The translations under genes and the position numbers were made by a program. Of a stretch of DNA of 64,000 nucleotides, positions 21,344 through 32,600 are shown in pieces; the stretch's first letter is position 1, and each line of letters starts with the position of its first letter. The notes beneath the pieces were generated by a model. That model did no database searches and was not told where the DNA came from. It saw only the letters and a list, made by a program, of their open reading frames with translations. The DNA is from Symbiodinium natans (Eukaryota > Sar > Dinophyceae > Suessiales > Symbiodiniaceae): positions 1 to 64,000 of the forward strand of contig CAJNDS010000217.1 of assembly GCA_905221605.1 (NCBI GenBank). The letters are read 5' to 3'.

Positions 21344-22624
21344 CCAGAGAATGAGCGAGAGGACCGACAGACTACAGTTTCAAAGTAAACGGGTTGAGTA
21401 TAGATGCGTGTAGCCAAAAAGCTCATGCGACTGATACGGGCAGCGCAAGCAACAACAGGTTGCTTGGGCTCGTCCCAGCACGTGGAAGCTTAGGGCTTTC
21501 GGGCTTCGGGTCTCTTTAAGTGCCGAACGCAAGAAACTTGGAACCCTGAACCCTTTAAAGTCAAGGGCTAAACCCTAAACCCTAAACCCTAAACCCTAAA
21601 CCCTAAACCCTAAACCCTAAACCCTACACCCTAAACCCCAAACCCCAAACCCTAAACCCCAAACCCTAGACCCTAAACCCCAAACCCTACACACTAAGCC
21701 CTCCCAAGCCCTGTGCATGCCGAGGCCTTCTTCCTTTGCATCTCCTCGGCGAGGGCCCCTTTTCCGGGAGGGTTTATAGGGTTTATAGGGTTGAGGGTTT
21801 AGGGTTTACGGTTTAGGGTTTAGGGTTTAGGGTGTCGGGTTCGGGGCACTCTCTGGTGCTGCTGAAGTTGAGTCGGGGCTTCGGGTTCAGGGCCCATGGG
21901 GCTTTGGGAGGCTGGTGAACTGCACACGTCACAGGGGCGCGCAGCCGACACATCCCATGCCTAAGCGGATGGACACCGAGCCTTCCGCAACAGCTTGAAG
22001 AAGAGTCCTGATACAAACGCAAGCCCCCCAAAAAACACGAAGCAACAAGAGCCAGCAAGATGAACTTCAAACCCCGAGAGAGCACCCGTCAGAAAGCAAA
22101 ACAGTCACCAGAAAATCCGAAGCCCTCAACATGCATGCCGAAACCCTGAGCCCCTGGCGCCTTCAAACCCTAAACCCTAAACCCTAAACCCTAAACCCTA
22201 AACCCTAAACCCTAAACCCTAAACCCTAAACCCTAAACCCTAAACCCTAAACCCTAAACCCCCCCAAATCAGCGCGACCGCCTTTCTTGGCGGAAACCTG
22301 GCCATGGCTGCACTGTGGCAGGGCAAAGAGGCCGAGAGGCGGCTCGAGGCGTGGGCTTCTCTTGGGTGCTTTTTTGGGGTTTGGGGGGTTTGGGGTTTAG
22401 GGTCCTGATTTCCCCTAACCCCTAACCCCTAACCCCTAACCCCTAACCCCTAACCCCTAACCCCTAACCCCTAACCCCTAACCCCTAAAGTCTAAACCCG
22501 AAAACCCTAAACCCTAAACCCTAAACCCTAAACCCTAAACCCTAAACCCTAAACCCTAGACCCGCAGGCCTGCTCCGCTGCGGCGGCCGAAGGCCAGCTG
22601 CTCGCCCCTCGGCGGCATCTGCGG
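20338..22624 (+). CDS. Exons of an unknown gene (probably one gene)
   Basis: The islands are: 20,338-20,443 (CPQATAEDADAAAAAKEARD, ends TGA unless spliced); 20,760 to about 20,860 (AREELRHRHRRYLLCLCRP); about 21,235-21,388 (NSLAHALKDVQRKDGKERE running into a GA microsatellite); 22,273-22,348 (AFLGGNLAMAALWQGKEAER); and 22,568-22,624 (ACSAAAAEGQLLAPRRHLR). The last two join in phase 0 through a GC donor (GAG|GCGTGG) and AG|G. Telomeric arrays lie between every pair. Function is unknown. Membership of the first three in the same gene is inference from order and strand only. Confidence 0.4.
21050..21120. repeat. GA-rich microsatellites
   Basis: (GAGAGC)n and (GA)n at 21,055-21,115; a second (GA)n tract lies at 21,317-21,345. 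Confidence 0.9.
21570..22262. other. Intron-like DNA with CCCTAAA and TTTAGGG arrays
   Basis: C-strand arrays lie at 21,568-21,690 and 22,165-22,262, a G-strand array at 21,795-21,835. Between them (21,840-22,160) is unique sequence in which I could not support an exon. Confidence 0.5.
22410..22560. repeat. Variant array (CCCCTAA)n passing into (CCCTAAA)n
   Basis: Eleven units of the shifted heptamer CCCCTAA (22,412-22,487) sit next to eight standard CCCTAAA units (22,503-22,560). The array directly precedes the acceptor CGCAG|GCC of the exon at 22,568. Confidence 0.95.
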
Positions 22625-22629
22625 TTTGG

Positions 22630-23175
22630 GGTGTTTAGGGTTTAGGGTTTAGGGTTTAGGGTTTAGGGATTGGGGTTTAGGGTTTAGGGTTTAGGGTTTA
22701 GGGTTTAGGGTTTAGGGTTTAGGGTTTAGGGTTTAGGGTTTAGGGTTTAGGGATTAGGGATTGGGGTTTAGGGTTTAGGGTTTCGGGTTTCGGGTTTATT
22801 CTTGGTTTAGGGTTCAGGGAGTCCTAGTTGGAGTTCCTTCAACTCCCGAGCCCTAACTGCATGACATGCGCTTCGGCTGGGTGTCAAGGGTCTAGGGTTT
22901 AGGGTTTAGGGTTTAGGGTTTAGGGTTTAGGGTTTAGGGTTGAGGGAGGCGGCCCCAAAGCTTAAACCTTGAAACCCCCCAACGGTTCTTGTGCATCTTC
23001 TTTGAGGGCCTGTTGGCTTGAGGAGAGGGGTGGTTGTGGTTTAGGGTTTAGGGTTTAGGGTTTAGGGTTTAGGGTTTAGGGTTTAGGGTTTAGGGTTTAG
23101 GGTTTAGGGTTTAGGGTTTAGGGTTTAGGGTTTAGGGTTTAGGGTTTAGGGTTTAGGGTTTAGGGTTTAGGGTTC
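22630..23175. repeat. Telomeric arrays, (TTTAGGG)n
   Basis: G-strand arrays at 22,632-22,795, 22,893-22,945 and 23,038-23,175, separated by short unique pieces. The last is about 19 clean units. Confidence 0.95.
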
Positions 23176-23275
23176 ACGGAGTAAAGCAGCGGAGCCGAAA
23201 CACAAAAGCAAAGGTGAAGGGCTTCAGGCTTTTGTGGATGTGACGTTCTAGACCCTAACCTGCAGTTTCAGCCTT

Positions 23276-23520
23276 GCTTGTCACTACGACTACTCCACCA
23301 AACAAGCCGATGCATCGCGTTGAGTTTTCGGCTGAGGTGTATAGATAGGGCAAAATCTACGAAGTCCAAGTCGATTTCCCAACCACCATTGAAGGGCTAC
23401 CCTTCAGGAAGATGTCCGGAGGGATTGCTTTGGGCGTTTAGCAGGCGCTGCAAAACCTACCGGAGTTTGAGCAAAGCCTGGCGCGCCAACGCACCCAAAG
23501 AGTATGGAAAGCACAGAACA
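23276..23520 (+). pseudogene. Open frame interrupted by two TAG codons, unknown protein
   Basis: Reading in one frame from about 23,276, the sequence looks strongly coding: MHRVEFSAEVYR, stop, GKIYEVQVDFPTTIEGLPFR, KMSGGIALGV, stop, QALQNLPEFEQSLARQRTQR. Both stops are TAG at 23,347-23,349 and 23,434-23,436, and frame is kept across them. A pseudogene with two C-to-T changes (CAG to TAG) is the simplest reading; short unseen introns or readthrough are alternatives. No family recognised. Confidence 0.4.
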
Positions 23521-23654
23521 TACCCAAAACCCAAACCCCCCAAAAAACCACCGAAACTTCCCCAAACCCCCGAATCCCCCCAAACCCTCCCAAAAGGGTT
23601 TAGGGTTTAGGGTTTAGGGTTTAGGGAACTGTGCTGATCCTTTTTTTTGAGCAG

Positions 23655-26600
23655 GTCATCCTGGACTTCGATCGGACCCTGACCAGCGCCGTGGCGAACC
23701 CTCAGCCCTCAAAGCCTGACATCCTGGGGTTCAGGGTTTGGGTTTAGGGTTTAGGGTTTAGGGTTTAGGGTTTAGGGTTTAGGGTTTAGGGTTTAGGGTT
23801 TAGGGTTTAGGGTTTAGGGTTTAGGGTTTAGGGTTTAGGGTTTCGGGCTTAGGGTTGAAACCCTGAACCCCTCAACCCCTCAACCCTCAACCCTACACCC
23901 TAAACCTTAAACCCGAAACCCTAAACCCTAAAGTGTCCCCAAGCCAGAAAAGGCAACTTCATGCCGGATGGCCGCCGCGTGACCTCGGCCCACGGGGTGT
24001 TGGAGGACCCTAAGCCCTGGAGCTTGAGGTGTGGGTTAGGGTTTAGGGTTTAGGGTTTCGGGTTTAGGGTTTCGGGTTTAGGGTTTCGGGTGGTGTTTAG
24101 GGTTTGAAATTGAAGTCTGGGTTTAGGGTTTAGGGTGGTGTTTAGGGTTTGAAATTGGGGGTCTGGGAATTTTGGTAACAGCAAACCCTAAACCCCAAAC
24201 CCCAAACCCCAAACCCTAAACCCTAAATCCTAAACCCTAAACCCTAAACCCTAAACCCTACACCGCTTCTTGTTGCCAGTTTTTGGGAGAGCCTCGGACC
24301 CGACTTTTGCCCACCGAAGCGGGGGTTGCCATGCCCGAGCCAGTTTTCTTCCCCCAAAATCAACCCTAAACCCTAAACCCTAAACCCCAAACCCTAAACC
24401 CTAAACCCTAAACCCTAAACCCTAAACCCTAAACCCTAAACCCCAAACCCTAAACCCTAAACCCTAAACCCCAAACCCCAAACCCCAAATCCCGCACGTC
24501 TTCCACACCTCGGAGGATGCCAGCGTGCTCTCCGATGCCTTCAAATCCAAGGCTCAAGAGCTCTGCCGCGCCTCGGCAGGTGGTGGGAGACTGAACCCTA
24601 AACCCTAAACCCTAAACCCTAAACCCTAAACCCTAAACCCTAAACCCTAAACTGTAATCCTAAACTGTAACCCTCAACCCTAAACCCTAAACTGTAATCT
24701 AAACTGTAACCCTAAACCCTAAACCCTAAACCCTAAACCCTAGACCCTAGACCCTAAACCCTAAACCCTAAACCCTAAACCCTAAACCCTAAACCCTAAA
24801 CCCTAAACCCTAAACCCTAAACCCTAGACCCTAAACACCCAACACCCTAAACCCTAAACCGCACAAAGCTTGGGGAGATGGGCTTCTCTCGCTCTAGTTT
24901 TTCCTACTTTCTCCCTCCTCGGTGTCCGTCCCTCTCCTTCTCCTTCTCTGTCTCCTTCTCCTTCTCCGTCTCCGTCTCGGTCTCCGTCTCGGTCTCTCGC
25001 AAAAATATGACGACTGAAAGATTAGGATGACTCTGCGCAAGGATACGCGCTAGGTCGAGAAGTGTACCAAGGACATCTGTGCTAAGACCTCAACCCTAAA
25101 CCCTAAATCCTAAGCCCTAAGCCCTAAAAGATTAGCATGGCTCTGCACAAGGTGTTGCGCAAATAGGAGGGCACGGGTGGAATCTAGGTTTGGAGGGCTT
25201 CATATGTATACTCTTAACCTTAAAACCTCATCCCTAGACAGTCACGTGTAGTGTAGCAACTGTGAACGGCGCGCGCGCGCGGCTAAGCCTAGAACCGCAG
25301 GCGTTTTATATGTTTTCAGATATGTACATATTGTCATACATATGTGTCACATGCAGAAACCAATCAAATTTCCTTACACAAGACCATGGTCGAGGGATTC
25401 TAATGCTTCCGCGACACACGAGTGAAGACAATGCGATGAAGCCACTGAGAAACCACCTACGAAATTAACAAGGATTCCAGACACCAATCAAATTTTTCTT
25501 GTAAACAATCATGGCCGAGGGATTTTTGTGGGAATTCACATATGAAATGCATGAGGATTGCAGACACCGCTCAAATTAACTTCTGCAAGATCATGGCCGA
25601 GGGTTTCTGGTGCTGGCGCGGCATACGAGTAGAGAAAAAGCGAGGAAATCACTGGGAACTCACGTCTGAAATCCATGAGGATTGCAGAAAATGCAAAAAG
25701 TAAGTGAGCTGTAGTTGTCACAGAACAAACCAAATTAACCTTAAGCTCTAGATTTTCAAACCGAAACACAGCCGTACAAGCTTTACACTTCAACTTAAAT
25801 TCTTCTTCCTAAATCCCAAATCTTAAATAAAGAATAAGCGATAGAATACAGACATTCTCAGCTACGTTCAAAGAGATCTATGCTGATGTTTATATTGAAT
25901 ATTTAGACTAAGGTTTTCAATAGTAGAAGAAAAGCTCTCAGCAAAATAAGCCCTAAAGGCTGCGGGCTCATATATATACATGCTCACCCCCCCCCAATGG
26001 ACCCACCGCGGATGGCAGCCGAGTCCTAGCCAGATCAAGGCAAATAACAACAAAACAAGAAACTAACAAAAACCAACAAACCAAAAAAATCCAAAAAACC
26101 AAAAAAACCAAAAAAACCAAAAAAACCAAAAAAACCAAAAAAACCATCTTTTCCAAAACTATGGGGCTGGGGCCTCCAAAAGATGGTTTTTTGGTTTTCT
26201 CGAGAAAAAGATGGTTTTTTTGGTTCGAAACCATCTTTTTCTCGAGAAAAAGATGGTTTTTGAGCAGCCGCTCTTCTAAAAACCATCTTGTTCTCGAGAA
26301 AAAGATGGTTTTACCAGGACAAGACCTCCAAAAACCATCTTTTTCTCGAGAAAAAGATGGTTTTTCCAGGACAAGATCTCCAAAAACCATCTTTTTCTCG
26401 AGAAAAAGATGGTTTTTCGAAGAGCGGCTGCTCAAAAACCATCTTTTTCTCGAGAAAAAGATGGTTTCGAACCAAAAAAACCATCTTTTTCTCGAGAAAA
26501 CCAAAAAAACCATCTCTTGAAGGCCCCAGCCCCATAGTTTTGGAAAAGATGGTTTTTTTTTTGGTTTTTTTGGTTTTCTCGAGAAAAAGATGGTTTTTTG

Positions 26601-29600
26601 GTTCGAAACCATCTTTTTCTCGAGAAAAAGATTGTTTTGAGCAACCATCCTTCGAAAAACCATCTTTTTCTCGAGAAAAAGATGGTTTTACCAGGAGAAG
26701 ACCTCCAAAAACCATCTTTTTCTCGAGAAAAAGATGGTTTTACCAGGACAAGACCTCCGGAAACCATCTTTGTCTCGAGAAAAAGATGGTTTTTCCAGGG
26801 TAAGATCTCTAAAAACCATCTTTTTCTCGAGAAAAAGATGGTTTTTCGAAGAGCGGCTGCTCAAAAACCATCTTTTTCTCGAGAAAAAGATGGTTTCGAA
26901 CCAAAAAAACCATCTTTTTCTCGAGAAAACCAAAAAAACCATCTTTTGGAGGCCCCAGCCCCATAGTTTTGGAAAAGATGGTTTTTTTGGTTTTTTTGGT
27001 TTTTTTTGGTTTTTTTGGTTTTTTTGGTTTTCTCGAGAAAAAGATGGTTAAGTTTTAGGGGTTTAAGCCTCATGCACTACAGGGTTATAAGGTTCTAATC
27101 CTATAGGTATTGCCTTAACCTTTAACCCTAAACCTTTAACTTTAAACCCTGCAGGGTTAACCCCGTGAGAAATTTAGAGATAGACCCCGAAAAGACCCTA
27201 AACCTTCTTACAGGGTGTAATGGTTTAAAAACCGATAGGACATGTATACCTTCAGCGCCTGTAGGGTTCAAGCCTTTGAACGTGCTAGACCCCTATAGGG
27301 TGCTAAGGTTCTGACCCTAAAGGGTTTAGGATTAAGGCTTAAATGCCCTCTAGGTTTAAATGCCTAAGTCTTAAACCCCAAACCTTTAAACCTTCATCCT
27401 ATGGGGTTTGAAGGTCAAGGGTTTAGGCTTGATTGCCGAGGGCTTTAGGGTCCTGACCCTAGAGGGTTTAGGGTTAAGGAATAGATGCGTAAACCTTAAA
27501 CCCTTAAGGTTTAAACTCTATGGGCTTAGGGGGCTTAGGTTTTTTTAAACCCTAAGCCTTTAAACCTTCACACTACAGAGTTTAGAGGTGTTAAGGGTGA
27601 CAAATTGATTACATACTTAGCTTTAAATGCCTGAATCTTAAACCCCAAACCTTTAAACCTTAACCCTATAGGGTTTAAAGGTTAAGGGCTTAGTGTTAAT
27701 CGCTGTCTTAGGTTTAAATGTCTGAATCTTAAACCCTAAAACTTTAAACCTTCACCCTATAGGGTTTAAAGGTTAAGGGTTTAGGTTGAATCGTCAGCTT
27801 GGATTTAAATGTCTAAGTAAAGAATCCTAAACCTTTAAATCTCATCCCTATGGGGTTTAAGGTTAAGGGTTCAATATGAACTGCCGGCATAGGTCTAAAT
27901 ACCTAAACCTTAAACTTAAACCCTAAACCTTTAAATATCTTAACCCTATAGGGTTTAAAGGTTAGAGGCTTAGCGTAAATTGCCGGAATAGGTTTAAATG
28001 CCTAAATCTTAAGCCCGAAACCTTTAAACCTTAGCCCAACAGGGTTTAAAGGTTAAGGGTTTAAAATTAGTTGCAGGCTTAATTAGGTTTAAATGCCTAC
28101 ATCTTATATCCTAAACCCTTAAAAATCTTAACACTATAGGGTTGAAAGGTTAAGGGCTTGGCTACAGGTTTAAATGGCTAAATATTAAACCCTAAGCCTC
28201 TAAACTTTAACCCTACAGGGTTTAAAGGTTAAGGGTTTAAACTTAGTTGCAGGCTTAGGTTTAAATGCCTACATCTTAAACCCTAAACCTGTAAAAATCT
28301 CAACCCGATAGAATTTAAAGGTTAAGGGCTTAGCTTTAATTACCGGCATAGGTTCAAATGCCTAAATCTTAAACCCTTAACCTTTAAACCTTAACCCTAC
28401 AGGGTTTAAAGGTTAAGGTTTTTTTTTGCAGGCTTAGGTTTAAATGCCTAGATCTTAAATTATAAACAAAAGCCAACAGAAAGAAAAACCCTCCGTGCGT
28501 GTGTGAGAGGGTGAATTAAGGAATACAGTCAAAAATCCGGTCACCGGAAAATCACCAGACAGCATAGGTTTTATCGGTATTTGCGGTACTTTTGCAAAGA
28601 TCAAGGCCCGCGGTGGGTCCATTGGGGGGGGGTGACCATATATATATATATAGAGGTCTATATGACTAGATAAATTGCCAGTGTGCAAAAGTTGTGTGCA
28701 AAAGTTGAAATTACAAGCATATATCTTCTCTATGGAAAAACCACCTATTGCCGTAGCCATTCTGGCTCAAGTGAACCTTCTGTATACACTCAGAACGACC
28801 TTTGCTTCCAGCCAACCGTAACAGCTGCTGGGGGATAAACGCCAGACTCTGGCCGCCAGACATCCTGGTCAATGGCAGATACTTCTGCCGTCGGGGGTAG
28901 GGGAGAGGATAGGCAGAAAGGGATGGAAGGGGTGTGCTCGGGCGTGGTGGGGGAGGGGGGTCAGAAATTGGTGGTGAGGGGTCAAGGGCTGCAGGCAGTA
29001 GTAAGAATGGTTTGGGGTTTTGCGTCTGACACAGTTAAGTTCTAAGCTTAAAAACATCATCTTTGACATAAACGTATACTTGTGGGAAGGCTTCGGGCAC
29101 TATTTTTGTGACTTCCGGAATCATTCGCTTACTTGGGGCCTAGGGGGCGGTGCGTTTGAGCGGTGTGCGTCGGGTGTGGCCTGAAGGGGGTGGAGTGTAA
29201 AGAAGGATAGTAGGGAGGGGTGGGGGAAGGAGGTCACGGGGAGGGTATGGTATTCCAGTGCAGGGGGCGGGGAGTGGGTCTAGGGTTTCGGATTTAGGGT
29301 AAGGGGCACCTAGTATAGACCCCCAAATGGTAGGATTCAAGGCTTAAATCCTAAACTCAGTCGAAAAAATGAGCCTCGCCCTTCAGGCCCTTAGTAAATG
29401 CGTCTTGCAAGAACCGCGAACTTGCTTTGCTCATCGGACCACGCTTCCGCGCGACACGGCAAATTTCTCTAAGCATGCGCTGCGTTACTGACGTGGCAAT
29501 TGCTGCTCTTTACTCGGCTGCGCTCTGCGCGCCTTCACTGTCGCCGTGTCAGTGCCCTTCATGAGAGACCCCAGCCTCTCTTTTTTGTGGACCTGCGTGT

Positions 29601-32600
29601 TTTCAGCCTCGAAAGTCAGGCCCTCTTTTCCGGACCTTTGTGTTTCAAACGAGAACGTCGGACTCGCAGTCGAAGCTCGCCTCCGCCCCTCCCCCCCACC
29701 CCCCTGTGCAGAGCAGAGTAGAGCTTGCGTCAGAGTGGAGTGCGCAGACATGTCATGCATGTAACATGTCTCCTTGCTTGTGTCTTTGTCTCAACTTCAG
29801 AATCCGAGCTTTGCGAACGTGCTCCTTTCTTCGTGTTCGTCAGAACCTCAAATGTGTTAGCCCGCAATGCACTGCAAGCCGCGCAGAACGGTAAGGTCGA
29901 TTTTGATTGAGATGGCCCGGAACCGTCGCCCTTCGACAGATGCAGAGGCCTGTCCCCCCCTAACCTGCTAAGCTTCCTCGCCGTGTTGTCTTCCATGACA
30001 GGTGACGCTTCGCTACAAGCAGTGGATGTGCATGCAGTTGAAGGCGGGCGAGGAGCCGATTGCCGCGCGCAAGGAGGCTCGCCTGCCGGTCAGTCTTTAA
30101 AAATAGGAAAAAAGCTTGCTTCCATCTCAGGCGCTGTCGGCCCTCAAGGACGGGGAGCTTCGCAAGACGGTCCGCGAGCAGCTGAGGCCCGTGCTCAACG
30201 CAAAAGTGCTTTTCGCAAGATGTTTTGTTTGGAATGCAACGTGTGGCAGGTTGTGTCTCCGCATGAGTGAGATTACGGACTCAATCAAGCACACGCGCCG
30301 CAACCGCAAGTAAAAAAAGGCCCGGATCGTTCCGAGGAGTTTTTTGGTGCGTTGCTGCCCAGCATTCATGCGTGGTGCGCGGGTCCTTGTGCTGCTGCGT
30401 GCTGGGTTTACACGTCCAGTGCAGGGTTTGCGTGTGCGTCATTCCAAAACTCTGGCTCCAGCATTTCTTCCTCCAGCCGATTCACTTCCATTTGTCAGAT
30501 CTTTCCGGGGGGCGTTCAGACTTTGGGGAGGGGGGCCCTCAGACCAGCGCCAGCCATGGCCGAGGAGATCTCCATTTCCTCAGATTCGAATTCTTATCCC
30601 CCCCCCCCCCCCCCTTCCCCGCCCGGACGCACGGCCAGAACAAATAACCAGAGCCAAGAGGCCACAGAGCGGCGGTCCATTGCGGCAGAGCAGGACAACA
30701 GACAGACAAAGTCGGGGCGGCAGAGCAAAAGGAGCTGCAGAGAGCAAGCAGAACCCTTCCCCAGAAGACCCCCAGATTCCAATTATTGACACCCCCTCTT
30801 TTTTTGACTCTCCTAACATGGGGGGCCTCGCTGAGGTCGGTCTTCGGTTTGCACCAGGGTCGAGTCCACCCACCCCTATCTTGAAGCCCTAATCGCCAAG
30901 TTGGGTTTAGCAAGCCCAACACCCTAAACCCTAAACCCTGAGGATTTAGGCTTTGGGTTCTGGATTTGTGTCTTTTTGGTTTGCGGCGGGGTTGAGGTTG
31001 GGTTGCGAGTCGCAGCCCAGGAAAGTACTATCCCATCGAGATCGATGCTGTTTTGTGCCGGGCTTGGTGCAGACATTGGCGTTCAGGCTTGTTACCAATG
31101 CCGAATCCTGTGTGCTCCCAAGATTCCGGTGGAATTGGGTTGAACAGCTATACAGTATAGCCTATACTTAATCGTACAGTAAGAGATGTCCCGGCCGAGG
31201 ACGATTGAGGAGAAAGAGCCTTGGCTTTTGTTTATCTGGTGCGGAACTTGGGGGAGTGCCAGAACATACCAGGGCTCCTCAGGTTACCCATCGCGCTGGA
31301 CGAAACAACTCACAAGCCCCACAAACGCCCCCCCAGACACCGACACCCCTAAACCCCTAAACCCCTAAACCCCTAAACCCCTAAACCCCTAAACCCCTAA
31401 ACCCCTAAACCCCTAAACCCCTAAACCCCTAACCCCCTAACCCCCTAAACCCCTAAACCCCTAAACCCCTAAACCCCTAAACCCCTAAACCCCTAAACCC
31501 CTAAACCCCTAAACCCCTAAACCCCTAAACCCCTAAACCCCTAAACCCCTAAACCCCTAAACCCCTAAACCCCTAAACCCCTAAACCCTTTACCCCAAAG
31601 CCAAGATCCCGATCATGAACGAGTGGTACGGGCAAGTGCATGAGCTCATCCTCAAAGAGTCCGACGCTTTGATGATCGGAGCTGGCTTCAGGGGTTTTGG
31701 TGTGGGCCCTGGGTGCCCAATTCCCTTGTTTTGGGGGTTCGGTTCCTTCTTCAGGATTTAGGGCCAAGGTTTAGGGTTTAGGGTTTAGGGTTTAGGGTTT
31801 AGGGTTTAGGGTTTAGGGCAGAACCCTACAACCCTAAAATCCCCCAACCCCGAGACAAGCCCCAAACCTAGTTCTCCTTAATCAATGCCTAAACCCTAAA
31901 CCCTAAACCTAAACCCTAAACCCTAAACCCTAAACCCTAAACCCTAAACCCTAAACCCTAAACCCTAAACCCTAAACCCTAAACCCTAAACCCTAAACCC
32001 TAAACCCTAAACCCTAAACCCTGGTGCGGCGCATGTCATTCAGGGGATCTGCGGCCTTGAGCCCTAAAATTTTGAAGTCCCAGCATCCCAGGAATCTCAC
32101 GACTTGCTGTACGTCCTTAAGCTCCCATCAGTACTTCGTCCCTTGCTTACGCCCCATGAGTTCTTTGCACCCTTTAAGGCCTCAAAAAGGTAACACACAT
32201 GAAGCATTTAAGCCCTTAAAGCCTTGTTTCAGCCCTTACTGAAGCCCTTACTTAAGTCCTTACTGCAGCGCACTTAAGTACCTAAATCCTGAGATGTGTA
32301 GTTCTCTAGATTCGGGGCGGGGGGGGGCGGGGGGCACCCTTGCAGCAAGCACCCCAACAACGACCAGAATATGGAGAATGGCCCAAATTCGTAAACTTGT
32401 AGCTCCAAGTTGATGGTACTTTTTATAACCAATTATAACTGTCCTTATAACCATATTAGGGCACCTCAGGGGCTTTTAAGTACAGCTATAATTGGTTAGT
32501 AAGTACCATGAACCTCCAAGAAGGCGATAGATAAATCCCAGGTGACCCGGGAGAACATCGCGGGCGCGGTTGCGGGCTGCCAAACCATCCGCCCACGCGA

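Larger units (their letters stand above)
25972..28650. other. Region bounded by a ~40-bp inverted repeat pair
   Basis: 25,972-26,012 (ATATATATACATGCTCACC, C run, CAATGGACCCACCGCGG) is mirrored at 28,608-28,650 (CCGCGGTGGGTCCATTGG, G run, GTGACCATATATATATA). Between them lie the CTCGAG-palindrome array and the ~90-bp satellite. This could be a composite non-autonomous element or two copies of a small repeat in opposite orientation. Confidence 0.5.

Noticed and set aside
26140-27050. Direct-repeat-with-spacer layout resembling a CRISPR array
   Set aside because: The repeats are self-complementary, the spacers recur, no cas genes are present, and the setting is eukaryotic.
25968-27073. Long open frames on both strands rich in KPSFSREKDGF repeats
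   Set aside because: They arise from the palindromic repeat, which keeps every frame open; no independent coding signal.
28750-28790. Active SL RNA gene
   Set aside because: The leader is followed by TG rather than a GT donor, and no Sm-site-like T run follows.
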